From contig NZ_CP072392.1 in NCBI RefSeq assembly GCF_017742835.1, positions 3,036,387 to 3,100,386 on the forward strand: a stretch of DNA of 64,000 bases, given 5' to 3'. The notes under the pieces are model-generated. The model ran no database searches, had not been told where the DNA came from, and saw nothing but the letters and a program-made list of their open reading frames with translations. The position numbers and the translations under genes were made by a program. Below are positions 52,181 to 63,196 of the stretch, piece by piece; position 1 is the stretch's first letter; every line of letters starts with the position of its first letter. The DNA comes from Aquabacter sp. L1I39. Lineage in GTDB: Bacteria > Pseudomonadota > Alphaproteobacteria > Rhizobiales > Xanthobacteraceae.

Positions 52181-53298
52181 CCTACGATCTCGCAGTCATC
52201 GGCGGTGGGGTCCATGGCTCCACCGTCGCCCTCTTCGCCGCCCGCGGTGGCATGAAGGTGGTGCTCATCGAGCGTGGCCAGCTCTGCCGCGAGGCCTCCG
52301 GCGTGAATGCCGGCACGTTGACCATGCAGATGACGCGCGTGGCGCTCATTCCCTACGCGCTGCGCGCCCACGCCATGTGGGCGAGCGCCCGCGACTGGCT
52401 GGGGCATGATGTGGGTGTGGTGGTGTGCGATGGCCTCTCCCTCGCCTTCACCGCGCAGGAAGAGGAATTGCTCACCTTCCGTGCGGGCAAGCGCCGGGAG
52501 GCCGGCGCGCCCATCGAACTCATCAGCGGCGCGCAGGCCTGCGCCGTGGAGCCGGGCCTATCCGCGGGCGTGCGCCTGGCCGGCTATTGCAAGGTGGATG
52601 GCTACGCCAATGCCTATCTCACCGGCCTTGCCTATCGCCGGGCGCTGCTGGAGGCGGGTGTCGACCTGCGGGAGAACGTGCCGGCGTCTGGCATCGCGCG
52701 GGAGGCGTCCGGCTTTGTGGTGGAAACCCCGCAGGGACCGGTGCGCGCCAAGCGCATCGTGCTCGCGGGCGGGGTGTGGATCGAGCCCATGATGGCCTGG
52801 CTCGGCATCCACCTGCCCATCAAGACGCTGGTGAACCAATTGGTGGTCACCGAGCGCGTGCGGCCGGTGATGCGCACCGTGGTGGGCATTGCCAATGGCC
52901 TCTTGTCCCTGAAGCAATATCCCCACGGAACCGTGGTGATTGGCGGCGGCTGGCAGGGCGTGGGGGATCGCGCGCGCGGCGGGGTGGAGCTTCTGCCCGA
53001 CCGCATCATCGGCAATGTGCGCCTCGCCTGCCATGCCATTCCTGACCTGAAGGCCTCGCGCATCGCCCGCGCCTGGGCGGGCCTTGAGGCGGAGACCGCC
53101 GACGCGCTCCCGGCTGCCGGGCCGATTCCGGGCATCCCGGACGCCTATGTCTGCGGCAGTGTCCATTCCGGCTATACCAGCGGCCCCTATATCGCCCGCC
53201 TCCTGGCGGACCGCATCCTGGGGCGCGAGCCGGATCTTCCCCTGTTTCCCATCGACCGTCTGCTTGCCCCGCGTGGCGTCTCCGAGGCCTCCCAATGA
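52177..53298 (+). CDS. FAD amino-acid dehydrogenase catalytic subunit (DAO family)
   Basis: 373-residue beta subunit, with the DAO-type N-terminus DLAVIGGGVHGSTVALFAARGG and C-terminal GSVHSGYTSGPYIARLLAD. It should oxidise the C-N bond of a D-amino, imino or N-alkyl amino acid. The ATGA overlaps join it to the alpha subunit before and to the DapA-like gene after. HcnC/OoxB-type in form. The substrate is not predictable from sequence alone. Confidence 0.9.
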   Translation: MTYDLAVIGGGVHGSTVALFAARGGMKVVLIERGQLCREASGVNAGTLTMQMTRVALIPYALRAHAMWASARDWLGHDVGVVVCDGLSLAFTAQEEELLTFRAGKRREAGAPIELISGAQACAVEPGLSAGVRLAGYCKVDGYANAYLTGLAYRRALLEAGVDLRENVPASGIAREASGFVVETPQGPVRAKRIVLAGGVWIEPMMAWLGIHLPIKTLVNQLVVTERVRPVMRTVVGIANGLLSLKQYPHGTVVIGGGWQGVGDRARGGVELLPDRIIGNVRLACHAIPDLKASRIARAWAGLEAETADALPAAGPIPGIPDAYVCGSVHSGYTSGPYIARLLADRILGREPDLPLFPIDRLLAPRGVSEASQ

Positions 53299-54230
53299 CC
53301 AATACCTTCGTCCAGCGCCTGTCCGGCATCCATGCGGCGACCGTGGTGCCCCTGCGCGCCGACTTCTCGATGGACGAGGATGCGCTTGCCGCGCACATCG
53401 CCGCCGTCACAGCGGTGCGGGGCATTCGCGGGCTGCTGATCAACGGCCATGCGGGCGAGAATTTCGTGCTGTCGCTGGCGGAGAAGCGGCGGGTGGTGGA
53501 GATCGCGCGGGCGGTGGCGCCGCAGGACTGCCTGCTGGTCTCCGGCGTGAACCACGAATCGAGCCTGGAGGCTGCGCGTGAGGCGGCGCAGATCGAGGCT
53601 GCAGGCGCCGACGGCCTTCTCGTCTTCCCGCCCAACAGCTGGGCACTGGGTCACGCCGTGGACTGCACGCTGCTGCATCACCGCCTGATTGCCGATGCCA
53701 CCACCTTGCCGCTGATGCTCTATGGCGCGCCGGTGGGGGCGGGCGCCATGTCCTACCCGCTGGATGTGCTCGCCCGCCTCATCGAGGATCCCCGCTTCGT
53801 CGCCATCAAGGACGGCAGCTGGGAGGTGGCAGCCTATGAGGAGAATCTGCGCCTCATCCGCGCCCGGCGACCGGACTTCGCGGTGCTGGGCTCCGGCGAC
53901 GAGCACCTCTTCACCAGCTATGTGATCGGCAGCGCTGGCAGCCAGGTCTCGCTCGCCGCGGTGGTGCCGGAACTCGTGGTGGACCTGTGGAATGCCGCCG
54001 AGGCCAATGACTGGAGCGCGGCGCGCGCGGCCCATGAGCGGCTCTATCCGCTCTCTGTCGCCATCTATCGCGATGCGCCAGGAGGGCGGGCGACGGCGCG
54101 GCTGAAGACGTGCCTCAAGCTGCTGGGCCGCCTCGACAGCGACGTGATGCGCCCACCCCAGCCCGCTTGCGATGACCGCGAAACCGCCGCGCTCGCCGCG
54201 GCCCTTCAGAGCGCGGGCGTGCTTGCTTAG
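53295..54230 (+). CDS. DapA-family lyase/deaminase
   Basis: 311-residue TIM-barrel enzyme of the dihydrodipicolinate synthase group. The Schiff-base Lys is in FVAIKDGSW, the Tyr in LMLYGAP, and the substrate loop is INGHAGEN rather than the GTTGE of true DapA. With a DAO-type dehydrogenase upstream, the arrangement resembles hydroxyproline catabolism, where a DapA-like enzyme deaminates pyrroline-4-hydroxy-2-carboxylate; no epimerase is in the window, so this remains a suggestion. Last gene of the operon. Confidence 0.88.
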   Translation: MTNTFVQRLSGIHAATVVPLRADFSMDEDALAAHIAAVTAVRGIRGLLINGHAGENFVLSLAEKRRVVEIARAVAPQDCLLVSGVNHESSLEAAREAAQIEAAGADGLLVFPPNSWALGHAVDCTLLHHRLIADATTLPLMLYGAPVGAGAMSYPLDVLARLIEDPRFVAIKDGSWEVAAYEENLRLIRARRPDFAVLGSGDEHLFTSYVIGSAGSQVSLAAVVPELVVDLWNAAEANDWSAARAAHERLYPLSVAIYRDAPGGRATARLKTCLKLLGRLDSDVMRPPQPACDDRETAALAAALQSAGVLA

Positions 54231-54256
54231 CGGGGCTTATAGGGGAAAGAACGGAC

Positions 54257-54341
54257 TGGTACGGGCGACCGGACTCGAACCGGCATTCTTTGCAGAGACG
54301 GATTTTAAGTCCGTTGCGTCTACCAATTCCGCCACGCCCGC
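54257..54341 (-). tRNA. tRNA-Leu (anticodon UAA)
   Basis: On the minus strand an 85-base tRNA with acceptor stem GCGGGCG/CGCCCGT, D loop AATTGGTAGAC, anticodon loop ACTTAAAAT (anticodon TAA), a class II variable arm and T loop GGTTCGAGTCC. CCA is encoded. It sits directly after the convergent DapA-like gene. Confidence 0.96.
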
Positions 54342-54351
54342 ATGGTCCGAA

Positions 54352-54380
54352 CCTATAGGATGGCTGCGGGACGCGTGCAA
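54352..54380 (-). promoter_or_regulatory. promoter of tRNA-Leu
   Basis: On the minus strand TTGCAC (54380-54375), exactly 17 bases, TATAGG (54357-54352). Transcription would start only a few bases before the mature 5' end. Confidence 0.7.
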
Positions 54381-54489
54381 GGTTGAGTGGTGCGTGGGTC
54401 CGGCGTCATGTTCCTTCGGGTTGGCAGAACCTTACTTTGCGGACCAGGGTTTAAGCTTGCTGCGGACCCGGATTTATTGAAGCGGCCCG

Positions 54490-54930
54490 TCAGAGGCCCG
54501 GGCGTGCGACAGCAGAGCCTATGCCCTGGGCCTGCAGGTGGCAAAGGATCGCCCCGGCCATCAGCCCGCCAATCAGGCTGATATGTTCGGCGGCGACGTG
54601 GAAATGGAGAAGTCCCTCATCGCCCTGAAAACTCCAGAAGGGATGCGCGATGGGAATGGTCAGGGCGACGAAAATCCCAAGCGCACCGAAGCCCAGCCAG
54701 GCCGCCACATTCAGGATAATGAGCGCGGAGGCGATGAGGAGTGTCGCGACCGCCGCCACCGCAAAGGCGCCGGGCGGCATCAGGCCGTGAAGCGCCATCT
54801 CCGCCACCGTTCCCTGGAAATGGAGGAGCTTGTCGAGCCCCGCGCCCAGGAACATGGATACGAGGACAATGCGGCTCACAATGAAGAAAACGCGGGATTC
54901 CAGGATCCTGCCAATGAATTGCGGCGTCAT
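54490..54930 (-). CDS. DoxX-family membrane protein
   Basis: 146-residue inner-membrane protein with four hydrophobic helices (about 14-33, 45-65, 68-88 and 110-132). The arrangement FIVSRIVLVSMFLGAGLDKLLHF and the final AAEHISLIGGLMAGAIL fit the DoxX family, which is linked to quinone or sulfur metabolism in some bacteria but mostly uncharacterised. Start ATG 54930. Confidence 0.78.
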   Translation of the reverse strand: MTPQFIGRILESRVFFIVSRIVLVSMFLGAGLDKLLHFQGTVAEMALHGLMPPGAFAVAAVATLLIASALIILNVAAWLGFGALGIFVALTIPIAHPFWSFQGDEGLLHFHVAAEHISLIGGLMAGAILCHLQAQGIGSAVARPGL

Positions 54931-55032
54931 GTCGGCCCCCTCGGCGAGGGCAAGGTGACGCGGCCGCGCGCCGTCGTCAATCGCCATCAAGCCGTTGGGA
55001 ATGCTGGCTTCTCCGGGTACCGTCGAAACGCC

Positions 55033-55419
55033 TCAGAGACGGTTCTCCGCTGCCTCCGGTGCCACCGGCGTGATCGCAACCGATTCCCCGCAGCCGCAGG
55101 CCGAGGTCTGGTTGGGGTTGTTGAAGACGAATTGGGCGGAGAGCTTGTCCGTCTTGTAGTCCATCTGGGTGCCGAGCAGGAACAGCACTGCCTTCGGATC
55201 GACGATCACCTTGACGCCCTTGTCTTCCACCACCTCGTCCAGGGGGGTGATCTCGCTGGCATAGTCCATGGTGTAGGACATGCCGGCACAGCCGGCATTC
55301 TTGACGCCGATGCGAACCGCGAGAGCCGGCGGATCGGTACGGGACATGATTTGCAGCAGGCGGCTGGCAGCGGCGTCCGTGATCTGGATCACGGGGGGAC
55401 GAGGGCGAAGTCGGGACAT
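55033..55419 (-). CDS. A-type iron-sulfur carrier (SufA/IscA/ErpA)
   Basis: 128-residue Fe-S insertion protein with the three conserved cysteines, Cys44 (NAGCAGMSY), Cys108 and Cys110 (SACGCGES). It accepts a cluster from the SUF or ISC scaffold and passes it to apoproteins. No suf gene adjoins it, so the exact member of the family is not determinable. ATG at 55419 gives the usual length. Several Fe-S proteins in this window (photolyase, dehydrogenase subunits) would be clients. Confidence 0.93.
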   Translation of the reverse strand: MSRLRPRPPVIQITDAAASRLLQIMSRTDPPALAVRIGVKNAGCAGMSYTMDYASEITPLDEVVEDKGVKVIVDPKAVLFLLGTQMDYKTDKLSAQFVFNNPNQTSACGCGESVAITPVAPEAAENRL

Positions 55420-55668
55420 CTGGACACTCCGAACCACGCCGGTTCAAGGCCGGCGGATCGATACGCATGTAAGAATGGGGTTTATGGGCGCATCCGGCAA
55501 GAGCGCCGGGCGCATGGCGGAGTGTGCATGGCGATCTTTGCCCGCATGATAATCGCACCGAAGCGGTGTGTCTCAAGGAAAAACAGCGCAGGGCCATGCC
55601 GTTACGGGAGAATTTCAGCTAGAGTGAGAGGTGACGGGCCGGCCAAGTTGGCGTAGGTGCGTGAGACG

Positions 55669-58600
55669 ATGTCGAACCGGCGCATCATCCTTGGGCTCAC
55701 GCTGCTTTACGCGGCGTTCGCTTCCGCTTGGGTTTTGTCGTCGGATCTTCTGGTGGAGTGGCTGGGCGGCATTGATCTCCTGGCCATGGTTTCCATCCCG
55801 AAGGGGCTCCTGTTCGTCGCCCTTACAGCCGTAGCTTTCTATCTTGTGCTGAATGCAGCCATGTCCGGTCGGCTCGCCCGGCGGGTGGCACCACGTTGGC
55901 TCGGCCTGGCGAGTGGTCTGTTGCTCGCTGTCCTATCGGTGGGGATCGGTGTCCTGGCAGCGGCGCTGGTCATGTGGCGCGCCTCCGGCCCTCTTATTGC
56001 CCATCAGGTGGATGAGCTGCGCACGATTGCGCGCTTTCAGATCGAGGCGCTGGAGCAGAATCGCCTCAAGGGGGAGGCCAATGCGCGCCTCTTGGCGGGT
56101 CGGCGCTTGTTCTATGAGGCGGTGGCCCGGTGGCGGGCCTCAAGCGATCCTTTGGAGCGGGATCGCCTGCGTATTCAAATGGCCGACATGGCCGGCCTTC
56201 ACGGCTTCAGCCGTGTGGAAGTGCTCGACGAGAAGGCCGAGCCCCTGCTTCATTTGCGCGGGGGGCACGGGAGCGGGATCGATCCCGCCTGGATCAAGGA
56301 CGTCCTCCCCACCAGTCCGCCGACCTTCGTGCCCCTGCACCGCGCGGGCACGCTGCCCACCTACAGCTATGGCTTCTTGCTCTCCCTTCCGGCCGTGGCG
56401 GGTCCTGAGGGTGCGCGGCCAGAGCCGCTCTTTCTCCTGACTGAGGTGGATGCCGCGGAGTTCGTCTATCCGTATCTGAGCCATTGGCCGGTGCCGACGC
56501 GAACGGGCCAGTCTTTCCTGGTTCGCCCGGAACCCGACGGGTCCTATCTGCTGGTGTCGCCCATGCGCATGGGCCATGTGGCGCCTTTCACCCGCACTTT
56601 TCCGAAAGGCGCCTTTGATTTCGCGCTCGCGTCCAGGGCGGGGGGCGAGGCGCCGCGTGGGACGGGTGGCGCCGGAACGGCGGTCCTGGCGGTGGCCGAA
56701 CATGTGGACGGCGGACCTCTCCTGCTGGTGGCGGAAATTTCGGAGGACGAGGCGACGGCGGCTGCGCGGGATGTCGCCATCATGGCCGGTCTCGTCCTGG
56801 TGCTGGCCATTGCCGGCGCCGTGGCGGCCGCAGCAGCCCTGCGCCAGCGCGACAAGCTTCTGATCGCACGGCGGGAGTTGCATCAGGCGGAGGCCCTGCG
56901 GCAGGCGGAGATGCGGTTCCGCGCCACGTTCGAGCAGGCGGCGGTCGGCATCGTGCACCTGGGGCTCGACGGCATGTTCCTGCGCGTCAATCGCAAGGCC
57001 TGCGAGATGATGGGCTTCGGCCGGGAAGAATTCCTGGCCATGAACTATCGCCAGCTGCGCTACGCGGACCCGGCACGCAACGATGATGCCGTCATCGCCC
57101 GCCTGGTGGCCGGTGACATCGAGCAGGCAGTGGGCGAGCGCTGCTATATCCGCAAGGACGGCACGCCCATCTGGCTCAGCACCACCACCACGGTGGCCCG
57201 CACCGCTCACGGTGCCGCGGAATATCTGATCGTCGTGGCCATTGACGTGTCGGCGCGCCATGCGGCCGAGGAGCGGCTGCGCATCAGCGACGAACGCTTC
57301 AATCTCGCCCTGCTCGGCGCCACCGAGGGCGTGTGGGACGTGGATCTCCAGGAGGAGACGCTGACCGTCTCGCCCAGTTGGAACCGCATGCTGGGCCTGG
57401 AGGAGGGGCGCACCCTCCACCCCGCTGCCATGCTGTCCGAGGGCCTGCAGGAGGACGGCGCCGCCCGCCTCTCCGCCGCCCTCGCGGATGCCAGAGCGGG
57501 ACGGGTGCGCACCTTTTCGCTGGAGCTCCAGGTGCGCCGCAGGGAGGGACCGGCCATCGACACGCTCCTGCGGGGGCACGTGGTTCTGGATGATGCCGGT
57601 CATCCCCGGCGGGTGGTGGGAACCCAGACCAACATCACCGAGCTGAAGGCCAATGAACGCCGTCTGCACCTGGCGGCCATCGTCTTCTCCACCGCGCAGG
57701 AAGCGCTGGTGGTCACGGAGGCGGACGGCACCATCTCCGCAGTGAACCCCTCCTTCACGGCCATTACCGGCTACGCGGAGGAAGACGTGGTCGGGCGCAA
57801 TATGAACGTCCTGAGTTCGGGACGGCAGGACCGGTCCTTCTATGCCCAGATGTGGGCCACGTTGCTCTCCACCGGACATTGGCACGGCGAGATCTGGAAC
57901 CGGCGAAAGTCCGGCCAAGTGTATCCCGAACTTCTGAGCATCCGCGCCGTCCTGGACGCGAAAGGCGGCGTGGTCGGCTATGTGGCGTCCTTCACCGATC
58001 TGTCGACCATCAAGCAGTCGCAGTCGCAGCTCGATCACATCGCCCATCACGACACGCTCACCGACCTGCCCAATCGCCTGTTGTTCCTGACCCTTCTGGA
58101 CCATGCCGTCACCCAGGCGCGGGACCGCAGCAAGTGCGCGGTGCTGTTCCTGGACCTCGACCGCTTCAAGGCGGTCAATGACAGCCTCGGTCATGAAGCC
58201 GGCGATACCGCCCTGGTGGAAGTTGCCCGTCGCCTGCGGGCCGCACTCGGCGATCGCGATACCTTGGCCCGCTATGGCGGCGACGAGTTCATGGTGCTGG
58301 TGGAGGATGTTGTCGGACCGCAGCAGGCCGCGCTCACCGCCACCCGCCTCATCGCCTGCATGTCCCAGCCCCTGTCCCTGCCGGGAGCGCCCGAGGTATT
58401 CCTCGGGGCGAGCGTCGGCATCTCCATGTATCCGGGGGACGGCGTGCTGCCGCAACAACTGGTGCAGAGGGCGGACGCAGCCCTGGCACGGGCCAAGGCG
58501 GGCGGCCGCGGCATCTATGTCTTCTATCGCGACGGCATGACCGAGGCCGCCAATGCGCGGCTGGAACTGGAAGCGCGGTTGCGCCGTGCCATCGAGCGGA

Positions 58601-59346
58601 ACGAATTGTCGCTCGCCTATCAGCCGGTGGTGGATCTGAGTGACGGCGCCATCCTGGGAGCGGAGGCGCTGCTGCGCTGGAATACGCCGGAGGGCACCAT
58701 TCCCCCCTCAGATTTCATCCCGCTGGCAGAGGAGACCGGACTGATCCTGTCCATCGGCGACTGGGCGCTGGAGCAGGCCTGCCGCCAGGGGGCCGACTGG
58801 ATGGCGCGGGGCGTGCCGTGCGGGCGCGTCGCCGTGAACCTCTCCGCCCGGCAATTCTATGTGCCGGACCTGCCCGGCCATGTGGCTGGCATCCTGCGGC
58901 GCACCGGTTTCTCCCCGGAGCGTCTGGAGCTGGAGATCACCGAAAGCATCCTGCTGGAGGATCGCGTCGACACGAAGCAGATCCTGCGGCGCCTGAAGGA
59001 GATGAAGCTGCGCGTGGCGCTGGACGATTTCGGCACCGGCTTCTCGTCGCTGAGCTATATCCGCCGCTTCCCGGTGGCGAAGCTGAAGATCGACCAGTCC
59101 TTCGTGCGCGATCTTCTGACCTCGCCCGCCGATGCGCAGATCACCATCGCCATCATCGCTTTGGCGACGGCGCTCGGGGTCGAGGTACTGGCGGAAGGTG
59201 TGGAGGTGGAGGAGCAGGCCACATTCCTGCGCGCCCATGGCTGCCATATGGCCCAGGGCTACCTTTATTCTGCGCCGGTCTCTGCGGCGCAGTTCGAGGA
59301 TTTGGTGATCGACCAGGGCGGACGCTGGCGGGCCTCCGCGCAATAG
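55669..59346 (+). CDS. membrane PAS-GGDEF-EAL cyclic-di-GMP protein
   Basis: 1225-residue signalling protein. Three N-terminal membrane helices (about 8-30, 40-60, 75-105), a sensory domain outside the membrane (about 110-365), another helix (about 370-390), three PAS domains (about 415-540, 545-670, 675-790), GGDEF (motif GGDEF near 870) and EAL (AEALLRW near 998, DDFGTGFSSL). Both catalytic motifs look intact, so it may make and degrade c-di-GMP, switched by a ligand or redox signal. The ATG at 55669 follows GTAGG; a GTG 12 bases upstream is the alternative start. Confidence 0.93.
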   Translation: MSNRRIILGLTLLYAAFASAWVLSSDLLVEWLGGIDLLAMVSIPKGLLFVALTAVAFYLVLNAAMSGRLARRVAPRWLGLASGLLLAVLSVGIGVLAAALVMWRASGPLIAHQVDELRTIARFQIEALEQNRLKGEANARLLAGRRLFYEAVARWRASSDPLERDRLRIQMADMAGLHGFSRVEVLDEKAEPLLHLRGGHGSGIDPAWIKDVLPTSPPTFVPLHRAGTLPTYSYGFLLSLPAVAGPEGARPEPLFLLTEVDAAEFVYPYLSHWPVPTRTGQSFLVRPEPDGSYLLVSPMRMGHVAPFTRTFPKGAFDFALASRAGGEAPRGTGGAGTAVLAVAEHVDGGPLLLVAEISEDEATAAARDVAIMAGLVLVLAIAGAVAAAAALRQRDKLLIARRELHQAEALRQAEMRFRATFEQAAVGIVHLGLDGMFLRVNRKACEMMGFGREEFLAMNYRQLRYADPARNDDAVIARLVAGDIEQAVGERCYIRKDGTPIWLSTTTTVARTAHGAAEYLIVVAIDVSARHAAEERLRISDERFNLALLGATEGVWDVDLQEETLTVSPSWNRMLGLEEGRTLHPAAMLSEGLQEDGAARLSAALADARAGRVRTFSLELQVRRREGPAIDTLLRGHVVLDDAGHPRRVVGTQTNITELKANERRLHLAAIVFSTAQEALVVTEADGTISAVNPSFTAITGYAEEDVVGRNMNVLSSGRQDRSFYAQMWATLLSTGHWHGEIWNRRKSGQVYPELLSIRAVLDAKGGVVGYVASFTDLSTIKQSQSQLDHIAHHDTLTDLPNRLLFLTLLDHAVTQARDRSKCAVLFLDLDRFKAVNDSLGHEAGDTALVEVARRLRAALGDRDTLARYGGDEFMVLVEDVVGPQQAALTATRLIACMSQPLSLPGAPEVFLGASVGISMYPGDGVLPQQLVQRADAALARAKAGGRGIYVFYRDGMTEAANARLELEARLRRAIERNELSLAYQPVVDLSDGAILGAEALLRWNTPEGTIPPSDFIPLAEETGLILSIGDWALEQACRQGADWMARGVPCGRVAVNLSARQFYVPDLPGHVAGILRRTGFSPERLELEITESILLEDRVDTKQILRRLKEMKLRVALDDFGTGFSSLSYIRRFPVAKLKIDQSFVRDLLTSPADAQITIAIIALATALGVEVLAEGVEVEEQATFLRAHGCHMAQGYLYSAPVSAAQFEDLVIDQGGRWRASAQ

Positions 59347-59380
59347 GCGGTTGCGAGGCGGCATTGCCGCGAAAGAAGAC

Positions 59381-59406
59381 GGGCCCGGGCGCTGTTTCCC
59401 GGGTCC
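59381..59406. terminator. hairpin between convergent genes
   Basis: GGGCCCGGG (59381-59389) pairs with CCCGGGTCC (59398-59406) with one G-U pair. It lies between the GGDEF/EAL and ettA stop codons. No strong T run is present, so it is a weak bidirectional terminator. Confidence 0.5.
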
Positions 59407-59412
59407 AGGCTC

Positions 59413-61068
<1,656 letters not shown>

Positions 61069-61287
61069 GGCGGCGCGGCTCTCCGGACTTGTCGCGTTTG
61101 GGGCCGTTCTAGAGCGCCGCGCGGCTGGAGGGAAGGGCGAATGCGGCGCGCCGGCCTTTGGGACGCCGCCCGCGGCTGCGCACGGGGCCATGCCGCGCGT
61201 ACCTCTTTCGCCGGCCCGCGTCCCGCACTAGCCTGCGCCGCGAACGACGCAACAGCCTGAGCCGCGCGCCGCATCCGGGAGCCCAAG

Positions 61288-61764
61288 ATGAGCCATAGCC
61301 ACCCCCACCCCCCCATCGACTGGCGCGACACCGGCGTGAAGGTGATCCGGGGAGATCAGCTGGACCCCAACACCGCCCAGACCCCCGGAATGAACCGGGC
61401 CACCGCCATCAACCGGGCGCGGGCGGGCGCGGAGAAGCTCTGGGCGGGCACCGTCCACATCCATCCCGATGCCAAGACCGGCGCGCACCATCATGGCGAC
61501 CTGGAGAGCGTTATTTTCGTGGTGAAGGGCAAGGCCCGCATGCGCTGGGGCGAGAAGCTGGAATACACCGCCGAGGCGGGGCCTGGCGACTTCATCTATG
61601 TGCCGCCTTATGTGCCGCACCAGGAAATCAATGCCTCTCCCGACGAGGTCCTGGAATGCGTCCTGGTGCGCTCCGGCCAGGAGCCGGTTGTGGTCAATCT
61701 GGATATCGAGCCGGTGGAGCGCCCGAGCGAGGTCAAGTGGATCGACCCCATCCACAAGGCCTGA
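61288..61764 (+). CDS. cupin-domain protein
   Basis: 158-residue single-domain cupin. Motif 1 is HIHPDAKTGAHHHGDLESV (four His/Glu metal ligands) and motif 2 PGDFIYVPPYVPHQ. It probably binds a divalent metal; possible roles are oxygenase, isomerase or sugar binding. The start region SHSHPHPP adds further His. Substrate unknown. Confidence 0.88.
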   Translation: MSHSHPHPPIDWRDTGVKVIRGDQLDPNTAQTPGMNRATAINRARAGAEKLWAGTVHIHPDAKTGAHHHGDLESVIFVVKGKARMRWGEKLEYTAEAGPGDFIYVPPYVPHQEINASPDEVLECVLVRSGQEPVVVNLDIEPVERPSEVKWIDPIHKA

Positions 61765-61769
61765 GCATC

Positions 61770-61804
61770 TGTCGCGAAGGGAGGCGGCGACCCCCTTCGC
61801 GACA
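61770..61804. terminator. bidirectional hairpin between cupin and DUF2059 genes
   Basis: TGTCGCGAAGGG (61770-61781) pairs perfectly with CCCTTCGCGACA (61793-61804), 12 base pairs. It lies 6 bases past the cupin stop and 9 bases before the convergent gene's stop. Confidence 0.7.
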
Positions 61805-61812
61805 CCTCTCGA

Positions 61813-62328
61813 TCAGAGATCGTAGCCCTTCTTCTTCATCTCGGAGCGGATGCGGTCCATCACCTCATTGTTCAGCTTGGCACCCCAGGCCTGCATGTTC
61901 TGAACGGCCTGCTGCACGATGGCGGGGCGATCCGTGACCAGCTTCTGGCCGACGGGAGACTTGTAGAAGGCCAGTGCCTCCTTCAGCTCGGCCTCCGTGA
62001 AGCGGGTGGCGTAGGAGGTGGCCAGGATGTCGATGATCTCAGTCTGGCGCTTGTCGAACTCCGGCCGCAGCGCCACGGCGAGGTCCCGCAACTGCGGGGC
62101 GAGGTCGGGATTGGTCTGCACGAAGCCGAGGGCGGCTCCGTCCACCAGGTTCTGGATCACGCCGTCGAAGGCGTGCGCCTCACCATTGGCCTGAACCAGG
62201 TCGCGGGCGGTCTGGAGGGCCGCGGGGCTGGGCGCCGCGGCGGGCTGCTGGGCGAGCGCCGGCGCCGTCACAAGCATCAGGGCCAGCAGGCCCATGCCGA
62301 TATGCCGGGCGGCGGTCGAGCAACGCAT
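61813..62328 (-). CDS. secreted DUF2059 protein
   Basis: 171-residue periplasmic protein. Signal peptide 1-27 (HIGMGLLALMLVTAPALAQ), then a helical domain with the family end FYKSPVGQKL. Start 62328 is chosen because GGAG lies 6 bases ahead; two further in-frame ATGs at 62334 and 62340 have none. DUF2059 is widespread and uncharacterised. rpiA lies just upstream on the same strand. Confidence 0.85.
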   Translation of the reverse strand: MRCSTAARHIGMGLLALMLVTAPALAQQPAAAPSPAALQTARDLVQANGEAHAFDGVIQNLVDGAALGFVQTNPDLAPQLRDLAVALRPEFDKRQTEIIDILATSYATRFTEAELKEALAFYKSPVGQKLVTDRPAIVQQAVQNMQAWGAKLNNEVMDRIRSEMKKKGYDL

Positions 62329-62406
62329 GATCATCTCCATGGGGAAGGTCTCGTTCGGTTTGGCGGGAGCGGACATGTCCGGCGCGGGGGCACCGGGGCC
62401 GCGTGA

Positions 62407-63102
62407 TCAGGCCTCTAGGATTTCAATGCCGTTCGCACCGGCAAGGATGACGCGGCGGGCGAGGCCCAGGAACAGGCCGTGCTCCACCACGCCCACCACG
62501 GAGCGGATGGCGGTATCGAGCCGGACAGGGTCGGGAATGCGGCGCAGATGCGCATCAAGGATCACATTGCCCTGATCGGTGACGAAGGTGTCGCCCGCGG
62601 TCTTGCGCAGCACGAGTGGCCCTTCGCAGCCAGCCCCGGCAATGGCCTCTGCGAGGCGGCGGGAAATGGCGGGGACGCCGAAATTCACCACCTCGATGGG
62701 AAGCGGGAACCGGCCAAGCATCTCCACGCGCTTGGAGGTGTCGGCAATCACCAGCATTTCACGCGCCGCGCTGGCGACGATCTTCTCGCGCAGCAGGGCG
62801 CCGCCGCCCCCCTTGATGAGGGCGAGGTGTGGCCCCACCTCGTCGGCGCCATCGATACACAGATCGAGCGCCGGAACGGTATCGAGGGTGGCCAGGGGCA
62901 CGCCCAGGCTCTCGGCCTGCGCGCGCGTGCGCTCCGAAGTGGGCACGCCCACCACCTTGAGGCCGCCGCGCACCCTCTCCGCCAGGAGGTCGACGAAGTG
63001 CTTGGCCGTGGAGCCCGTGCCGAGGCCGAGCTTCATGCCGTCGGTGACGAACTCAAGGGCGCGGGCAGCCGCCTGGCGCTTCAAGTCTTCGGCGTCGGAC
63101 AT
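62407..63102 (-). CDS. rpiA: ribose-5-phosphate isomerase A
   Basis: 231-residue enzyme that interconverts ribose 5-phosphate and ribulose 5-phosphate. Motifs [21 protein letters not shown] and [14 protein letters not shown] are intact. The C-terminus is typical. It lies 78 bases above the DUF2059 gene. rpiA near gph and gor is usual in Hyphomicrobiales. Confidence 0.96.
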   Translation of the reverse strand: MSDAEDLKRQAAARALEFVTDGMKLGLGTGSTAKHFVDLLAERVRGGLKVVGVPTSERTRAQAESLGVPLATLDTVPALDLCIDGADEVGPHLALIKGGGGALLREKIVASAAREMLVIADTSKRVEMLGRFPLPIEVVNFGVPAISRRLAEAIAGAGCEGPLVLRKTAGDTFVTDQGNVILDAHLRRIPDPVRLDTAIRSVVGVVEHGLFLGLARRVILAGANGIEILEA

Positions 63103-63196
63103 CGGAACTCCGGATGAGCGGGCGAGGAATTTTCTGGAAGAGGTCCAGCGTCGGGTTCGTTGCTAGCGCCGATCGACGCTTCCGACAAGCCGCGCG

